From VMDJ01 sp038146785 (lineage in GTDB: Bacteria > Pseudomonadota > Gammaproteobacteria > Chromatiales > Chromatiaceae), in contig JAYQSI010000019.1 of the NCBI GenBank assembly GCA_038146785.1, positions 1 to 64,000 on the forward strand: a stretch of 64,000 nucleotides of DNA, in the 5' to 3' direction. Each line of letters starts with the position of its first letter. The first letter of the stretch is position 1. Made by a program: the position numbers and the translations under genes. This document shows, piece after piece, positions 16,965-28,159 of the stretch. The notes under the pieces are model-generated. The model ran no database searches, was not told the origin of the DNA, and saw only the letters and a program-made list of their open reading frames with translations.

Positions 16965-17623
16965 TGAAGCTTTCAATCATTATTCCTACTTTAAATGAAG
17001 CCTCAAACATCGAGTCATTACTCGCACAGCTATCAGGTGAAGATATTGAGCTGATCGTGGTGGATGGCGGAAGCGATGACCAAACAGTTCAGCGTGCTAG
17101 CGCACATGCCAAGCTTGTTCACAGCTCAGCGGGTCGAGCGATTCAAATGAATGCGGGTGCTGCAGCTGCAAGCGGTGATTGGCTATGGTTTTTACATGCC
17201 GACACACAACTCACAGAACCTGTATCGAGTTACTACTCGGTGATCACGCAAAGCCCATCGGTTTGGGGGCGCTTTGCGGTCAGATTGGATGATTCGCGAT
17301 TTGTGTTTCGTGTGATTGAGCGTTTGATGAATGCACGTTCATGTTTTACCTCGGTGGCTACCGGTGACCAAGGGTTGTTTGTTGATCGTCGATTGTTTGA
17401 TGAGCTCGGCGGTTATCCCGAGCTTCCTTTGATGGAAGATGTTGCGCTCTCAAAACGCTTACGCAAGGTCATGCCAGTGAATTGCAGTGCCTTGCCTTTG
17501 ATTACCTCAGCCAGACGTTGGCAGCAGCGCGGCGTGTTGAAAACAATCCTGTTGATGTGGTGGCTGCGCTTGGCGTATGTCTTAGGTGTTTCGCCTGCGC
17601 GATTGCGTCAGTGGTATCGCTAA
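16964..17623 (+). CDS. TIGR04283 family glycosyltransferase (arsenosugar-associated)
   Basis: 219-aa GT2-fold transferase of the rSAM-associated transferase 2 type. LSIIIPTLNEASNIESLLAQL is the nucleotide-binding start, DGGSDDQT the first acidic motif, and FLHADTQL the DxD-like metal site; MEDVALSKRL is the ED motif. It has a C-terminal hydrophobic helix (LLMWWLRLAYVLGV). Translationally coupled to arsS (shared TGATG) and to the next gene (TAATG), so the three form one operon. Confidence 0.88.
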   Translation: MKLSIIIPTLNEASNIESLLAQLSGEDIELIVVDGGSDDQTVQRASAHAKLVHSSAGRAIQMNAGAAAASGDWLWFLHADTQLTEPVSSYYSVITQSPSVWGRFAVRLDDSRFVFRVIERLMNARSCFTSVATGDQGLFVDRRLFDELGGYPELPLMEDVALSKRLRKVMPVNCSALPLITSARRWQQRGVLKTILLMWWLRLAYVLGVSPARLRQWYR

Positions 17624-18279
17624 TGCGTTTTCCGGATTCTCGATTACTTGTTTTTGCTAAAGCACCGGTACTGGGCAAGGTGAAAACGCGCTTAGTTCCC
17701 TTGCTAGGTGAGCAGGGGGCTTTGGATTTTCATGTTGCCTCGATACGTTTTGCTCTTGAGCAACGCGCAGCAATGCAGCTGTCACCTGTGGTGCTGTATA
17801 TAAAAGGTCAGGCGCCAGCATGGTTAACTGAGCTTTGTCAGCGACTGTCGATTGATGTGGTTCAGCAGCAAGGTGATAACTTAGGTGAGCGTATGTTGCA
17901 TGCGGCGACTGAGCAGTTAAGCCAAGCGCGACATGTGGTGTTAACCGGCACCGACTGTCTAACCCTCACGCCGGATCGGCTAACGCAGCTTTATCAAGCC
18001 TTGGAAGAGAATGATGCGGTAATTATTGGTGCTGAGGATGGGGGTTATGTTGCGCTCGGTTTAACGCAACTGTCTGCAGCACTCTTTACACAGTTCCCGT
18101 TTGGGAATGCTCAGGTTTATCAGAAGACGGTTGATGCCATGCGCACACTCGATTGGCGTTATGCCGAGCTGGCTAAAACCTGGGATGTGGATCGGCCTGA
18201 GGATATCCAAAGATGGATCAAAAGCACGCTGCCACAAGGTGAAAATGCCTGGTATGAGGCGATAAAGGCCATTTGCTAG
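17623..18279 (+). CDS. TIGR04282 family transferase (DUF2064, arsenosugar-associated)
   Basis: 218 aa, rSAM-associated transferase 1 (DUF2064), a nucleotidyl/glycosyltransferase-like fold. Begins LLVFAKAPVLGKVKTRLVPLLG, has the GTDCLTL acidic motif and IIGAEDGGYVALG. Start chosen at the ATG at 17623, overlapping the previous stop (TAATG), rather than the longer frame that would overlap by about 140 bases. Last gene of the arsS operon. Confidence 0.88.
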   Translation: MRFPDSRLLVFAKAPVLGKVKTRLVPLLGEQGALDFHVASIRFALEQRAAMQLSPVVLYIKGQAPAWLTELCQRLSIDVVQQQGDNLGERMLHAATEQLSQARHVVLTGTDCLTLTPDRLTQLYQALEENDAVIIGAEDGGYVALGLTQLSAALFTQFPFGNAQVYQKTVDAMRTLDWRYAELAKTWDVDRPEDIQRWIKSTLPQGENAWYEAIKAIC

Positions 18280-18341
18280 GCGGCTGTATTGCGCTTGCTC
18301 GCAGCGGTACAATACGCGCAAGAAGTTTTTTGGATCGTGGT

Positions 18342-18593
18342 ATGTCCAACACCGTAGAAGTTGTAAAAACGCTGCTGCAAGAGCGCCTTAATCTGGGTGA
18401 TGCTGCCTCAGCGCTAACCGCAGATAGTTTAATCATGGGTGTCATGCCTGAGTTTGACTCGATGGCGGTGGTGAATGTGATTGCCGGTCTTGAAGCGATT
18501 GTGGGTAAAACAATCGCCGATGATGAAATAACAACAGAGATGTTCGAAAGCGTGGGGTCGTTGGCTCATTTTATTGAGACCTATCAGGCTTAA
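18342..18593 (+). CDS. Acyl carrier protein-like protein
   Basis: 83 aa from the ATG at 18342. Four-helix ACP/PCP fold: VVKTLLQERLNLG, then MPEFDSMAVVNVIAGLEA with the DS serine that would carry 4'-phosphopantetheine, then TTEMFESVGSLAHFIETY. No acyltransferase, synthase or ligase gene is near, so its partner is unknown. Not the housekeeping AcpP by sequence. It lies between the arsS operon and a Sel1 gene. Confidence 0.85.
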   Translation: MSNTVEVVKTLLQERLNLGDAASALTADSLIMGVMPEFDSMAVVNVIAGLEAIVGKTIADDEITTEMFESVGSLAHFIETYQA

Positions 18594-18611
18594 AACGCTT
18601 AGGGGGAGCGG

Positions 18612-19403
18612 ATGCGATTTTTGATGATCTTATGTGCCTTAGCGATGTCATCGCTAAGCCTGGCGAACGAGCGCGAGATTCCTAACGCCGAAGACATCGT
18701 CACAAAGTATGCCGATCTCGGTGATCCGCAAGCGCAATTTGTGTTGGCGCGGATGTACGCCGATGGTCGTGGTGTTCCGCAAAGTGATGACTTAGCGATC
18801 ATGTGGTACGAGCGTTCTGCACGAGGTGGTTTTACTGAAGCGCAGCATCGTATGGGTACCAATCATCTCAAAGGTCGTTTTGGCTTGATCGAAGATCCGG
18901 GTGAAGCCTTCTCTTGGTATATCTTGGCTGCTGAGCGTGAGCACAAGGTCTCGCAATACTATGTCGGTAATCTGATGCTCAAAGGCGAAGGTGTCGAACA
19001 AGATGTTGTTGAAGGCTTGAACTGGCTAGAACGTGCTGCAGGTAATAACTGTAAGCGGGCCAAGGCACGTTTAGGTCAGGTTTATGAATTAGGTATTGGC
19101 GGTATCCCCGTGGATAACGCGATTGCGCTGGAGTGGTATCTGCAAGCCGCTAAACATGACATGTCCTTTGCGCAACGTGCTTTAGGTCGTCTTTATCGTA
19201 ACGGTAAAGGTGTTGAGAAAAACACCACAGAAGCGGCCAAGTGGTATCGCTTGGCAGCAGAAAAGGGCAAGGTTGATGCTCAGTTAGCATTGGCTGAAAT
19301 GCTCGAGTCGGGCGAGGGTGGTTTAGCGCCCAATCAAACAGAAGCGTCTTACTGGCGTCAGCGTGCGAATAATCGTGGATTTGCACCGGGTAAGTTGCAC
19401 TGA
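18612..19403 (+). CDS. Exported Sel1-like (TPR) repeat protein
   Basis: 263 aa. Signal peptide MRFLMILCALAMSSLSLA, then Sel1 repeats of about 36 residues across the rest (for example AQFVLARMYADGRGV, ALGRLYRNGKGVEKN and LALAEMLESGEGG), roughly six copies. Such solenoids act as periplasmic protein scaffolds; the partner is unknown. The stop is 21 bases before the next gene, probably the same transcript. Confidence 0.88.
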   Translation: MRFLMILCALAMSSLSLANEREIPNAEDIVTKYADLGDPQAQFVLARMYADGRGVPQSDDLAIMWYERSARGGFTEAQHRMGTNHLKGRFGLIEDPGEAFSWYILAAEREHKVSQYYVGNLMLKGEGVEQDVVEGLNWLERAAGNNCKRAKARLGQVYELGIGGIPVDNAIALEWYLQAAKHDMSFAQRALGRLYRNGKGVEKNTTEAAKWYRLAAEKGKVDAQLALAEMLESGEGGLAPNQTEASYWRQRANNRGFAPGKLH

Positions 19404-19424
19404 TCTTAGATAAGGAGACAAAGG

Positions 19425-19946
19425 ATGCGTAAATTATTGATGGCCAGCATGGCGCTTATTGCAGCACCTGCTATGGCATTTAATTTTGGTATGAGCGACC
19501 AAGGTACCTCATTCGGCCCGAATAACTGGGGCAATGGCAATAATGGCTGGAACAATGGTCCATCATTTGGTTGGGGTAACAACCGTAGCTGGGGTAATGG
19601 CCCTCAACCGAATTGGAATGGCTCAACGCCGTCGATGCAGTGGGGCTCACAACAAGCACCTACGGCACCTGCACCACAAGCTGCCGCTCCAGCGCAGCAG
19701 CCACCGGTTGCGGCACCTCGTGATAATCGCGGTATGAATATCGATCGTGATCAAACCATGAAGTTTGATCGTTCGACTTTTTCTTGGGGTAATGGCTGGA
19801 GCCCACGTACCGGAAGTGGTTGGGGTCCTAGTTGGGGCAATGGTCCTTCAATGAATATGATGCCGGGGTGGAATAATAATTATGCGCCTCGTTATCCTTA
19901 CCCGCCGGTGCCGCAGCAGAGAGCTCCTGCACCTGCGCAAAAATGA
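19425..19946 (+). CDS. Secreted Asn/Gly/Trp/Pro-rich low-complexity protein
   Basis: 173 aa with an AAGGAG site. Signal peptide MRKLLMASMALIAAPAMA, then a repetitive domain of WGNG, NNGW and GPSFGWGN-type motifs, a Pro/Ala/Gln linker (about residues 75-95), a second WGNG block (STFSWGNGWSPRTGSGWGP), and a Pro-rich tail. No Cys. No fold recognised. The composition recalls structural secreted proteins such as sulfur globule envelope proteins, but that is only a resemblance. It ends in a strong terminator. Confidence 0.75.
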   Translation: MRKLLMASMALIAAPAMAFNFGMSDQGTSFGPNNWGNGNNGWNNGPSFGWGNNRSWGNGPQPNWNGSTPSMQWGSQQAPTAPAPQAAAPAQQPPVAAPRDNRGMNIDRDQTMKFDRSTFSWGNGWSPRTGSGWGPSWGNGPSMNMMPGWNNNYAPRYPYPPVPQQRAPAPAQK

Positions 19947-19948
19947 GA

Positions 19949-19978
19949 AAAAGCCCGATCAGTGATCGGGCTTTTTTT
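19949..19978. terminator. Bidirectional terminator
   Basis: Stem AAGCCCGATCA / TGATCGGGCTT with A and T runs, between the converging low-complexity protein gene and the diguanylate cyclase gene. Confidence 0.92.
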
Positions 19979-21374
19979 ATGACGTCAGTTTAATAATGTT
20001 GACCGGCTGATCTGGCTGGGCGAGCTTTTCTTTATGCCGTTGTTTGTCGATGTACATATGACGATCGGCATGTCGCATCAATTCGGTCAGTGTGGTGCCA
20101 TGCGTTGAGTAATGCGCCGAGCCGAAGCTGGCTTTGACCTCAAGATCATTTAGATTTCTCATCGGCTCTTTGATGATCTCGTCAAGTTTTTCGATGATGT
20201 CTGATGGGGGTGGGCGTGAATCGGTTACTTCTGATAACACAATAAATTCATCGCCACCGATACGCGCAATGGTGTCAGATGCTCTTACGTGTGATTGCAA
20301 TCGGTCGGCAACCTCCTTGAGCACTTTGTCGCCTACGGTGTGACCCAGGGTATCGTTGATCTCTTTGAAATTATTGAGATCGATATAAATCAGGTGAAAT
20401 CCAATGTGTTGACGTTTCGCTTGTGCAACGAGTTGTCGAAAACGATCGTTTAGTAAGCGACGGTTGGGCAGGTTGGTGAGGTGATCGTAAAGTGCTAGAT
20501 CACGATTTTTTTTGTGACTGACCAAAAGGCGATTGACCAAATAGGCAATCAATAGCGCAACGATAATGCCAGTGGCGTCGAGCATGATGATGTTGGTTGA
20601 TGATGATCTTTGTTTTTCTCTTGTTCCGATGTACCAAGTTTCTGAAGGTAAGTTAACTTTTTTAAAATTATATTTCTCAGTATCACCTTCTAAGGTGCTG
20701 AAGATGCTTTCGGTTTGCCCACTATCTGAATTGAAAATATGCCACTGAAATTCATAGTCTTTGGCATAAGTGTGATTGGAAAGGAAGTTGGTTAGGTCTG
20801 AAAAATTAATCAGCAGTGAGGCGATACCCCAATAAGTCTTCAGGCCGTTTTCTTCATTAGTAAAGAAAACCGGGCGGCGCAGAATGAAGGCTTTACCCCC
20901 TTGTACAAGATCAATGGGGCCGGCGATATTTGGTTGGCGTTCGCGGATGAGGCGTTCGACAGCATCTTTTTGTTTAGCATTTTTCATGTAATCCAAACCC
21001 AATGCTTTTTTATTCTCCTCGTAGGGATAGACATGGGTGATGACATTGTCTTTTGCCAAACTTAGGCTGCGAATGAAAGGTGAAGCTTCAACCATGGCAC
21101 TCGAAAAGCGCGAAAGTTGTTTTTGAGTGACCTCAGGTGTTGCTGCCACATAGGCAGAAAGAGCTGATGAAAAAGCCCACACATTGGTGATTTCTCTTTC
21201 GAAATCAGTCGCTATCTCTTCGGCAGCGTGTTCGGCATGTTCACGATCAAGCGCGTTACGATTTTCTGATTCGTAGTTGTGAATTAACAACGTGAAGCCG
21301 ATACCCGCGAGAAATGTCAGCAGGGTGAAGAAGGGAATACGTAGCTTGCTGTTCCAGTGCTTAAGCAGGGCCAT
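19977..21374 (-). CDS. CHASE-domain sensor diguanylate cyclase
   Basis: 465 aa. TM1 (FFTLLTFLAGIGFTLLI), a periplasmic CHASE-type ligand domain (about residues 40-250, with FVxSLSLA-like and RRPVFF segments), TM2 (IIMLDATGIIVALLIAYLV), then a GGDEF domain (DHLTNLPNRRLLNDRF to about 450). The active site IARIGGDEFIVLSE is intact, and the RASD four residues earlier is a product-inhibition I-site. So it likely makes c-di-GMP from two GTP in response to an extracellular small molecule. Stand-alone gene. Confidence 0.93.
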   Translation of the reverse strand: MALLKHWNSKLRIPFFTLLTFLAGIGFTLLIHNYESENRNALDREHAEHAAEEIATDFEREITNVWAFSSALSAYVAATPEVTQKQLSRFSSAMVEASPFIRSLSLAKDNVITHVYPYEENKKALGLDYMKNAKQKDAVERLIRERQPNIAGPIDLVQGGKAFILRRPVFFTNEENGLKTYWGIASLLINFSDLTNFLSNHTYAKDYEFQWHIFNSDSGQTESIFSTLEGDTEKYNFKKVNLPSETWYIGTREKQRSSSTNIIMLDATGIIVALLIAYLVNRLLVSHKKNRDLALYDHLTNLPNRRLLNDRFRQLVAQAKRQHIGFHLIYIDLNNFKEINDTLGHTVGDKVLKEVADRLQSHVRASDTIARIGGDEFIVLSEVTDSRPPPSDIIEKLDEIIKEPMRNLNDLEVKASFGSAHYSTHGTTLTELMRHADRHMYIDKQRHKEKLAQPDQPVNIIKLTS

Positions 21375-21470
21375 TGGGCTGTCGTCCTTGGTCTTTATTT
21401 TGAATTTATGTCAGTGATTCCCCTTAACGTCGCTTTTCTGAGTTACTTGATGATTTTAGGAATTAAACGA

Positions 21471-21668
21471 TTATTTTCGTCTTAATTCGGTTACTTGATC
21501 GAAGCCGATACCCCAGTTGTCGGTATTTACTTCGTCTATAACCACAACGGTGGTCGCTGGGTTCTTATTCAGCACATCGACCAATAATTGGGTGGCGCCT
21601 TTGATAAGTGCATGTTTTTGCTCTTTGGTGACACCTTCGTCGGTAATTTTGATATTCACGTACGGCAT
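21471..21668 (-). CDS. 4-oxalocrotonate tautomerase family protein
   Basis: 65 aa from the ATG at 21668, with an AGGAG site. The Met is followed by Pro (MPYVNIKITDEG), the catalytic N-terminal proline of the family after Met removal. TKEQKHALIKGATQLLVDVL and VVVIDEVNTDNWGIG complete the fold. Substrate is unknown; it is just downstream of acs but past its terminator. Confidence 0.9.
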   Translation of the reverse strand: MPYVNIKITDEGVTKEQKHALIKGATQLLVDVLNKNPATTVVVIDEVNTDNWGIGFDQVTELRRK

Positions 21669-21687
21669 GATTTTGCTCCTTAGAATC

Positions 21688-21712
21688 AAAAACGGGGCCT
21701 GTTGGCCCCGCT
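21688..21712 (-). terminator. Terminator after acs
   Basis: Stem CGGGGCC / GGCCCCG (21693-21699 with 21704-21710), with a T run on the minus strand. Confidence 0.85.
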
Positions 21713-21733
21713 GTGTGTGTCATCGATTGATGA

Positions 21734-23680
<1,947 letters not shown>

Positions 23681-23765
23681 CTCTGGCCTCCTTAGGGTGT
23701 AGATGACTGTATTTTTTGTAAATTTTTTTCAGGCTAGGCGCGTAAAAATAGCAAATTTAGCCGTC

Positions 23766-24311
23766 TTATTGTGTTGAACCGAGCCACAATAAAGCAGGTT
23801 GGTCGCCTTCGCCGATAGTCTTTTTCAATATTACCGAACCATGATTTACCTTCCATTGCAGGACAGGATCGGCATGTACCGAGTCACGGGTGGCTTCGAG
23901 GGCGTTGAGGGGTTGCCCGATGGTCTCAATTAGCTGTGAAATCAATGCGTTATGGTAATGATCGCGATAGACGATCTGAATGGCACTGAGCTGTTTTCCA
24001 GCGAAATACAGGAAGGCGCGCTCAGCGGGTAGCTCGTTGAAAGCGCCGATCAATGAATTACAGGCGTAGTCGCCAAAATTAGACTGGGCGGCACCGCATT
24101 TCCAATCGATCTTTTCGTAGACCTTTTTGATCTCGTCCTCGGTGAAGGTATTACTCGCCTGATTCAGATCGAGTCGGAATTCTTCGCGATCAAATAGCCA
24201 CAACACCGCGTTATCTGAGACGCGATTACCTTCCTCGGTGAAGAGCAGGAAGTAGGGTGGAACGAAAACGATCAGTAGGGCGAGGAGGGTTTTGTGGAGT
24301 TTCTTTTTCAT
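23766..24311 (-). CDS. Hypothetical membrane-anchored protein between acs and the exonuclease
   Basis: 181 aa. A single N-terminal TM (LLALLIVFVPPYFLLF), then a soluble domain with two Cys (WKCGAAQ, DYACNSL) that may form a disulfide outside the membrane. No family recognised. It starts 2 bases after the exonuclease stop, so it is translated from the same message. Confidence 0.72.
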   Translation of the reverse strand: MKKKLHKTLLALLIVFVPPYFLLFTEEGNRVSDNAVLWLFDREEFRLDLNQASNTFTEDEIKKVYEKIDWKCGAAQSNFGDYACNSLIGAFNELPAERAFLYFAGKQLSAIQIVYRDHYHNALISQLIETIGQPLNALEATRDSVHADPVLQWKVNHGSVILKKTIGEGDQPALLWLGSTQ

Positions 24312-24313
24312 TC

Positions 24314-25009
24314 TTATTGACTCAAAAAACGCTTCAAGGGTGCATCGCGCTTTGGCGCTATGTCGTCAGACAAGGCGAGCAATAGCTCAGCGGTGGCCAT
24401 CGCATCGGTTAATGCGTTGTGCGCACGATAACGAGGCAAATTGTACCGCGGTCTGAGGTTGAATAGGCGTAAATCGGTCGCTTGAATGGTGTGATTACGC
24501 AGCTCAAAGAGACGCTGTCCGAGCTGCAATGTGTCGATAATCGGCATCACAAAGGGGGTGCCGTAGACGCGGCGACATGCGGCATCGAGAAATTGTTGTT
24601 CGACACCTTGGTAATGCACCAGCATCACCTTGCCTGCAAGGCGCTTGAGCAGCTGTGGTAGCACATGGGTGAGGCTTTGTCCTTTGCGTAGTTCATCGTC
24701 GGTGATGTTGTGAATCACGACCGATTCGCTGGGGAGTTCTTTATCTGTCCGAACCAGTTGATGCCAAGCGGTGTTGAGGCGGATCTTTCGATGCTGCATT
24801 TCGATCAAACCTAAGCTGATGATTTGATCTTTCTCTGCATTCAGTCCAGTGGTTTCAAAATCCAAGGCGACAATCGGTACTTCATCGAGCAGTTTGTTTT
24901 TGCTCACTGGAGGCTGGGCGTAAAAATCACGAATCGGTCCTGCCACCGCCGTATTTGCAGCGGCTTGATGGCGCCATTCCAGCGAGCGATAACGGTCAAG
25001 CCAGCTCAT
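24314..25009 (-). CDS. DEDDh 3'-5' exonuclease
   Basis: 231 aa, DnaQ/RNase T-like nuclease. Motif I is VALDFETTGL (Asp/Glu), motif II is near NITDDEL/VMLVHYQG, and motif III is HNALTDAMATAEL with the His and Asp. Proteins of this type are commonly encoded next to the CBS-DUF294 gene in gammaproteobacteria, as here (4-base overlap). Role unknown; possibly processing of a nucleotide signal or nucleic acid. Confidence 0.88.
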   Translation of the reverse strand: MSWLDRYRSLEWRHQAAANTAVAGPIRDFYAQPPVSKNKLLDEVPIVALDFETTGLNAEKDQIISLGLIEMQHRKIRLNTAWHQLVRTDKELPSESVVIHNITDDELRKGQSLTHVLPQLLKRLAGKVMLVHYQGVEQQFLDAACRRVYGTPFVMPIIDTLQLGQRLFELRNHTIQATDLRLFNLRPRYNLPRYRAHNALTDAMATAELLLALSDDIAPKRDAPLKRFLSQ

Positions 25010-26860
25010 CGTAGGTTATCGGCTCCAAAGCGCTTGATCATGATGTCTTGCTGCATCTTGATGACTTGGAAAGCTTGTTTGAGATGCGAGCGCTCAAGAC
25101 CCGATAGATCATCCGGGTCGAGGAAGTTATCGGCTTTCTCGCCCGCAGCGATCTGTACAGATTGATGACGTACCCGCAGACCAGCGATTAAGGTCAGTGC
25201 ATCCTCAAGGTTCTCTGCCATCTCTTCAGAGATCAGCTTGGCTTTCGCCGCTTCACGTAGACGCTCGAGCGTATTCACTGCCGTGATGCCGCCACTGAGT
25301 GCCAGCATACGGGCAATGTCAGTCACCGGAACAATGCCAGTATGTTTGAGATCGAGCGTGTCATTGTGTTGGCCGTCATGCACCAATACAAACTGACGGA
25401 AGAAGCCAAGGGGTGGGCGATGGGTTGCGGCATTCGCCATCATGTAAGTTAAGAAGATCTTGTTGTTCTTAGCCAAGCTAAGAACATTGCGTTGCAGTTG
25501 TTCAAAAGAGACTGAAGTCGCCATGAACGGGGCGAAGATCAAACCAGATGCTCGATAGCATTAAGGCCATGGGCTCTGGGGTGCGAATCCACTTGGTGAA
25601 ATGATTTGTCCAACCACTGACGGGCTGTCGCCAATCGGGGTTGCTTGCCATTGCATTACCTGGGCAGTAGATATAACCGCAGAGGTTAAGGCCATCAGTA
25701 ACGCGTTTAGCGAGTGTGGCGAAGTAAGCGTCATGCTCGGGTCGCATGCTGTTATCAATGAGCAATGCATTATCTTGATCGGAATGTGAGCTTTGCTCGA
25801 GTCGACCTTGTGAGCCACCAGCAAGCCATACAAAGGGAACTGGAGCTGGACCTAATTCATCTTCGGCTAACTTGATCAGTCGCGCGGTAATGGCATCGGT
25901 CATGTGCGAGAGCGTTTTGCCAATTTGTTCAACGCTAGCGCCACTGCTGACCAATTGATGATGCAGTAAAGGAATACGTTGGCTGGTGTTAATCAGATCA
26001 TCAACATTTTGTGCGCGAGAAATCTCAGAGGTTAAGTAAGCTGCGCTACCACCTTGGTTCTTTACGATGTCGGTTGAGGTGAACATGCCAACGACTTGGC
26101 CATCATCTATAACCGGTAAGTGGTGGATGCCTAATTGCGTCATGACTAACAAAGCATCGCTGATGGTTGTGTTTGGGTTAATGGTGTGAGGTTTGGCTGA
26201 CATGATGCTGCTGATCGGTTCAGTAACAGCAATGCCTTGAGCCACACAGCGTTCGCGTATGTCGCGATCGGTGACCAGGCCAGCAAGTTGTTTATCCAAT
26301 GTGATGATCATTGAGCCAACGCGCTTTTCGCTCATGATTTGCGCAGCGGTTTGAATACTTTGCTTACCATCCATACAGACGGGCTTCATGCGGATGAGAT
26401 CGCCAACACGCTGATGATTAAGCGCTTCGGTTGGTGACTCTAAGGTCAGTGCGGCAACGCCTTGTTTGAGTCGCTCATTGATACTGGCGGTAAAGAACTG
26501 GCCAAACTGTCGGGTTTGTTCACTGAGTTGGTAAAGCAGTTGGCAGGTGCCTACATAGAGTAGGGTGTCTTCAATGGCTTTAGCTTTCTTGTCATTACCT
26601 AAAGAGAATAAAGAACAACCACAGGCATAGATGCCGCCTTCATCGAGTTGTTCGCAGATCTTTTCATCATCAGCGCAGACTTCTAATGCGCCGGAGCGAA
26701 TCACAAAGAATTTGTTTTCAAAGTCAGTTAGCTCACTGCCACGCCGCAGATAAGTTACTTCGAGTTGTTCAGGGAGTTCTGCGAGCTGTTCCTCGCTTAA
26801 AAGATCAAAAGGATGATGTTCAGCAAGAAAGTGCTGTATTTCGAGTAATTCAACTTCCAT
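25006..26860 (-). CDS. cNMP-binding / CBS / DUF294 nucleotidyltransferase-like protein, one frame break
   Basis: About 617 aa once one base is removed. Cyclic-nucleotide-binding domain (1-120), a CBS pair (about 155-285: MSEKRVGSMIIT, LLVMTQLGIHHLPVI), a DUF294 nucleotidyltransferase domain with GGSQGRLEQSSHSDQDNALL (about 335-355) resembling GlnD/GlnE-type sites, and the DUF294 C-terminal domain. The frame breaks in a TTTT run near 25512 (CTCTTTTGAACAA): removing one T joins HGDFSLF to EQLQRNVLSLAKNNK. Family members are expected to control central carbon or acetate metabolism, consistent with acs downstream, but the target is not established. Confidence 0.88.
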
Positions 26861-26928
26861 GCATCACATCCTAAATCGGTGAGAAACGTATCTTAGTGAT
26901 CAAGGTCAGTTTAATCGGTTTTTAGGCA

Positions 26929-26958
26929 TAAAAAAGCCCCGATTGAGCTCGGGGCTGT
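26929..26958 (-). terminator. Terminator after serA
   Basis: Stem AGCCCCGA / TCGGGGCT (26935-26942 with 26949-26956), with a T run on the minus strand. Confidence 0.9.
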
Positions 26959-26976
26959 GAGTTTAAAGTGGCTTGA

Positions 26977-28152
26977 TTACGCCGGTAAAAGACGAACGCT
27001 TAGGACGCCTTCAATCCCGCGCAATTGATCTAACACGCCATCGGAAACATCGCCTGAGACATCAACCAAGTTGTACGCTAATTCGCCACGAGAGCGGTTG
27101 AGCATGTCATCAATGTTGATACCCGCATCCGCAAGCACCGATGAGATCTGACCGACCATGTTGGGCACATTGCTATTGGCAATTGCAATGCGTGGTCCGC
27201 CTGCGCGTGGCATCTGCATCTCGGGGAAGTTAACCGAGTTGAGGATGTTGCCATTCTCAAGATAGTCACGTACTTGATCAGCAACCATGATGGCGCAATT
27301 GGTTTCTGCTTCACCGGTTGAGGCGCCTAAGTGAGGCAGCACAATGACGCGTGGATGGTTTTTGTTCTCGTTGCTTGGGAAGTCGGAGATGTAGGCATAG
27401 ACCTTGCCATCATCTAACGCCTTAAGTACTGCAGCATCGTCCACGATGCCATCTCGGGCAAAGTTTAAGATCACCACGTTATCTTTCATGCGCTGCAATC
27501 GATCTGCATTGATCATGTTACGTGTCGCATCAATCAGCGGTACGTGGAAGGTCACAAAGTCCGCTTTGCTGAGCAGCTCATCAATGCTGTTTGCGCGTTC
27601 TGCATCAGCGGATAGTTTCCAAGCGCTTTGAATGGTGACTGATGGGTCAAAGCCAATCACTTTCATGCCAAGTGCAATCGCTGCGTTAGCGATTTGAACG
27701 CCGATAGCACCTAAACCAACAACACCGAGTGTGCGGCCAGGTAATTCAAAGCCGACATATTTTTTCTTACCGGCTTCGACGTCTTTACCGATTTGCGCAT
27801 CATCACCTTCAAGGTTGCTTGCGTAGTCCCATGCTTGTGCAATGTTTCGTGAGGCCATCAACATGCCGGCGATAACCAATTCCTTAACCGCATTGGCGTT
27901 TGCGCCAGGCGCGTTAAAGACGGGAATGCCTTTCTCGGTCATCTTGTCGACTGGGATGTTATTGGTACCTGCGCCAGCACGACCTACCGCGCGTAGCGTG
28001 TCTGGGATCGCCATGTCATGCATCTTGTATGAACGCAGCAAGATGGCATCTGGGTGACCAATTTCCGAAGCGATTTCGTAGTTATCGCGCGGTAAGCGAT
28101 CAAGGCCTTCGGTCGCAATGTTATTAAGGGTAAGAACTTTATACTTCGACAT
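26977..28152 (-). CDS. serA: D-3-phosphoglycerate dehydrogenase
   Basis: 391 aa, first step of serine synthesis (3-phosphoglycerate to 3-phosphohydroxypyruvate). NAD site VVGLGAIGVQIAN, catalytic Arg in NFARDGIVDD and the His in VLPHLGASTGEAE; a C-terminal ACT domain (IAIANSNVPNMVGQISSVL) suggests serine feedback. I start at the ATG at 28152 (MSKYKVL), 7 bases after the serC stop, not the upstream Met that overlaps serC. Shorter than the 410-aa E. coli form, typical of the single-ACT type. Confidence 0.95.
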   Translation of the reverse strand: MSKYKVLTLNNIATEGLDRLPRDNYEIASEIGHPDAILLRSYKMHDMAIPDTLRAVGRAGAGTNNIPVDKMTEKGIPVFNAPGANANAVKELVIAGMLMASRNIAQAWDYASNLEGDDAQIGKDVEAGKKKYVGFELPGRTLGVVGLGAIGVQIANAAIALGMKVIGFDPSVTIQSAWKLSADAERANSIDELLSKADFVTFHVPLIDATRNMINADRLQRMKDNVVILNFARDGIVDDAAVLKALDDGKVYAYISDFPSNENKNHPRVIVLPHLGASTGEAETNCAIMVADQVRDYLENGNILNSVNFPEMQMPRAGGPRIAIANSNVPNMVGQISSVLADAGINIDDMLNRSRGELAYNLVDVSGDVSDGVLDQLRGIEGVLSVRLLPA

Positions 28153-28159
28153 CCTGCTT

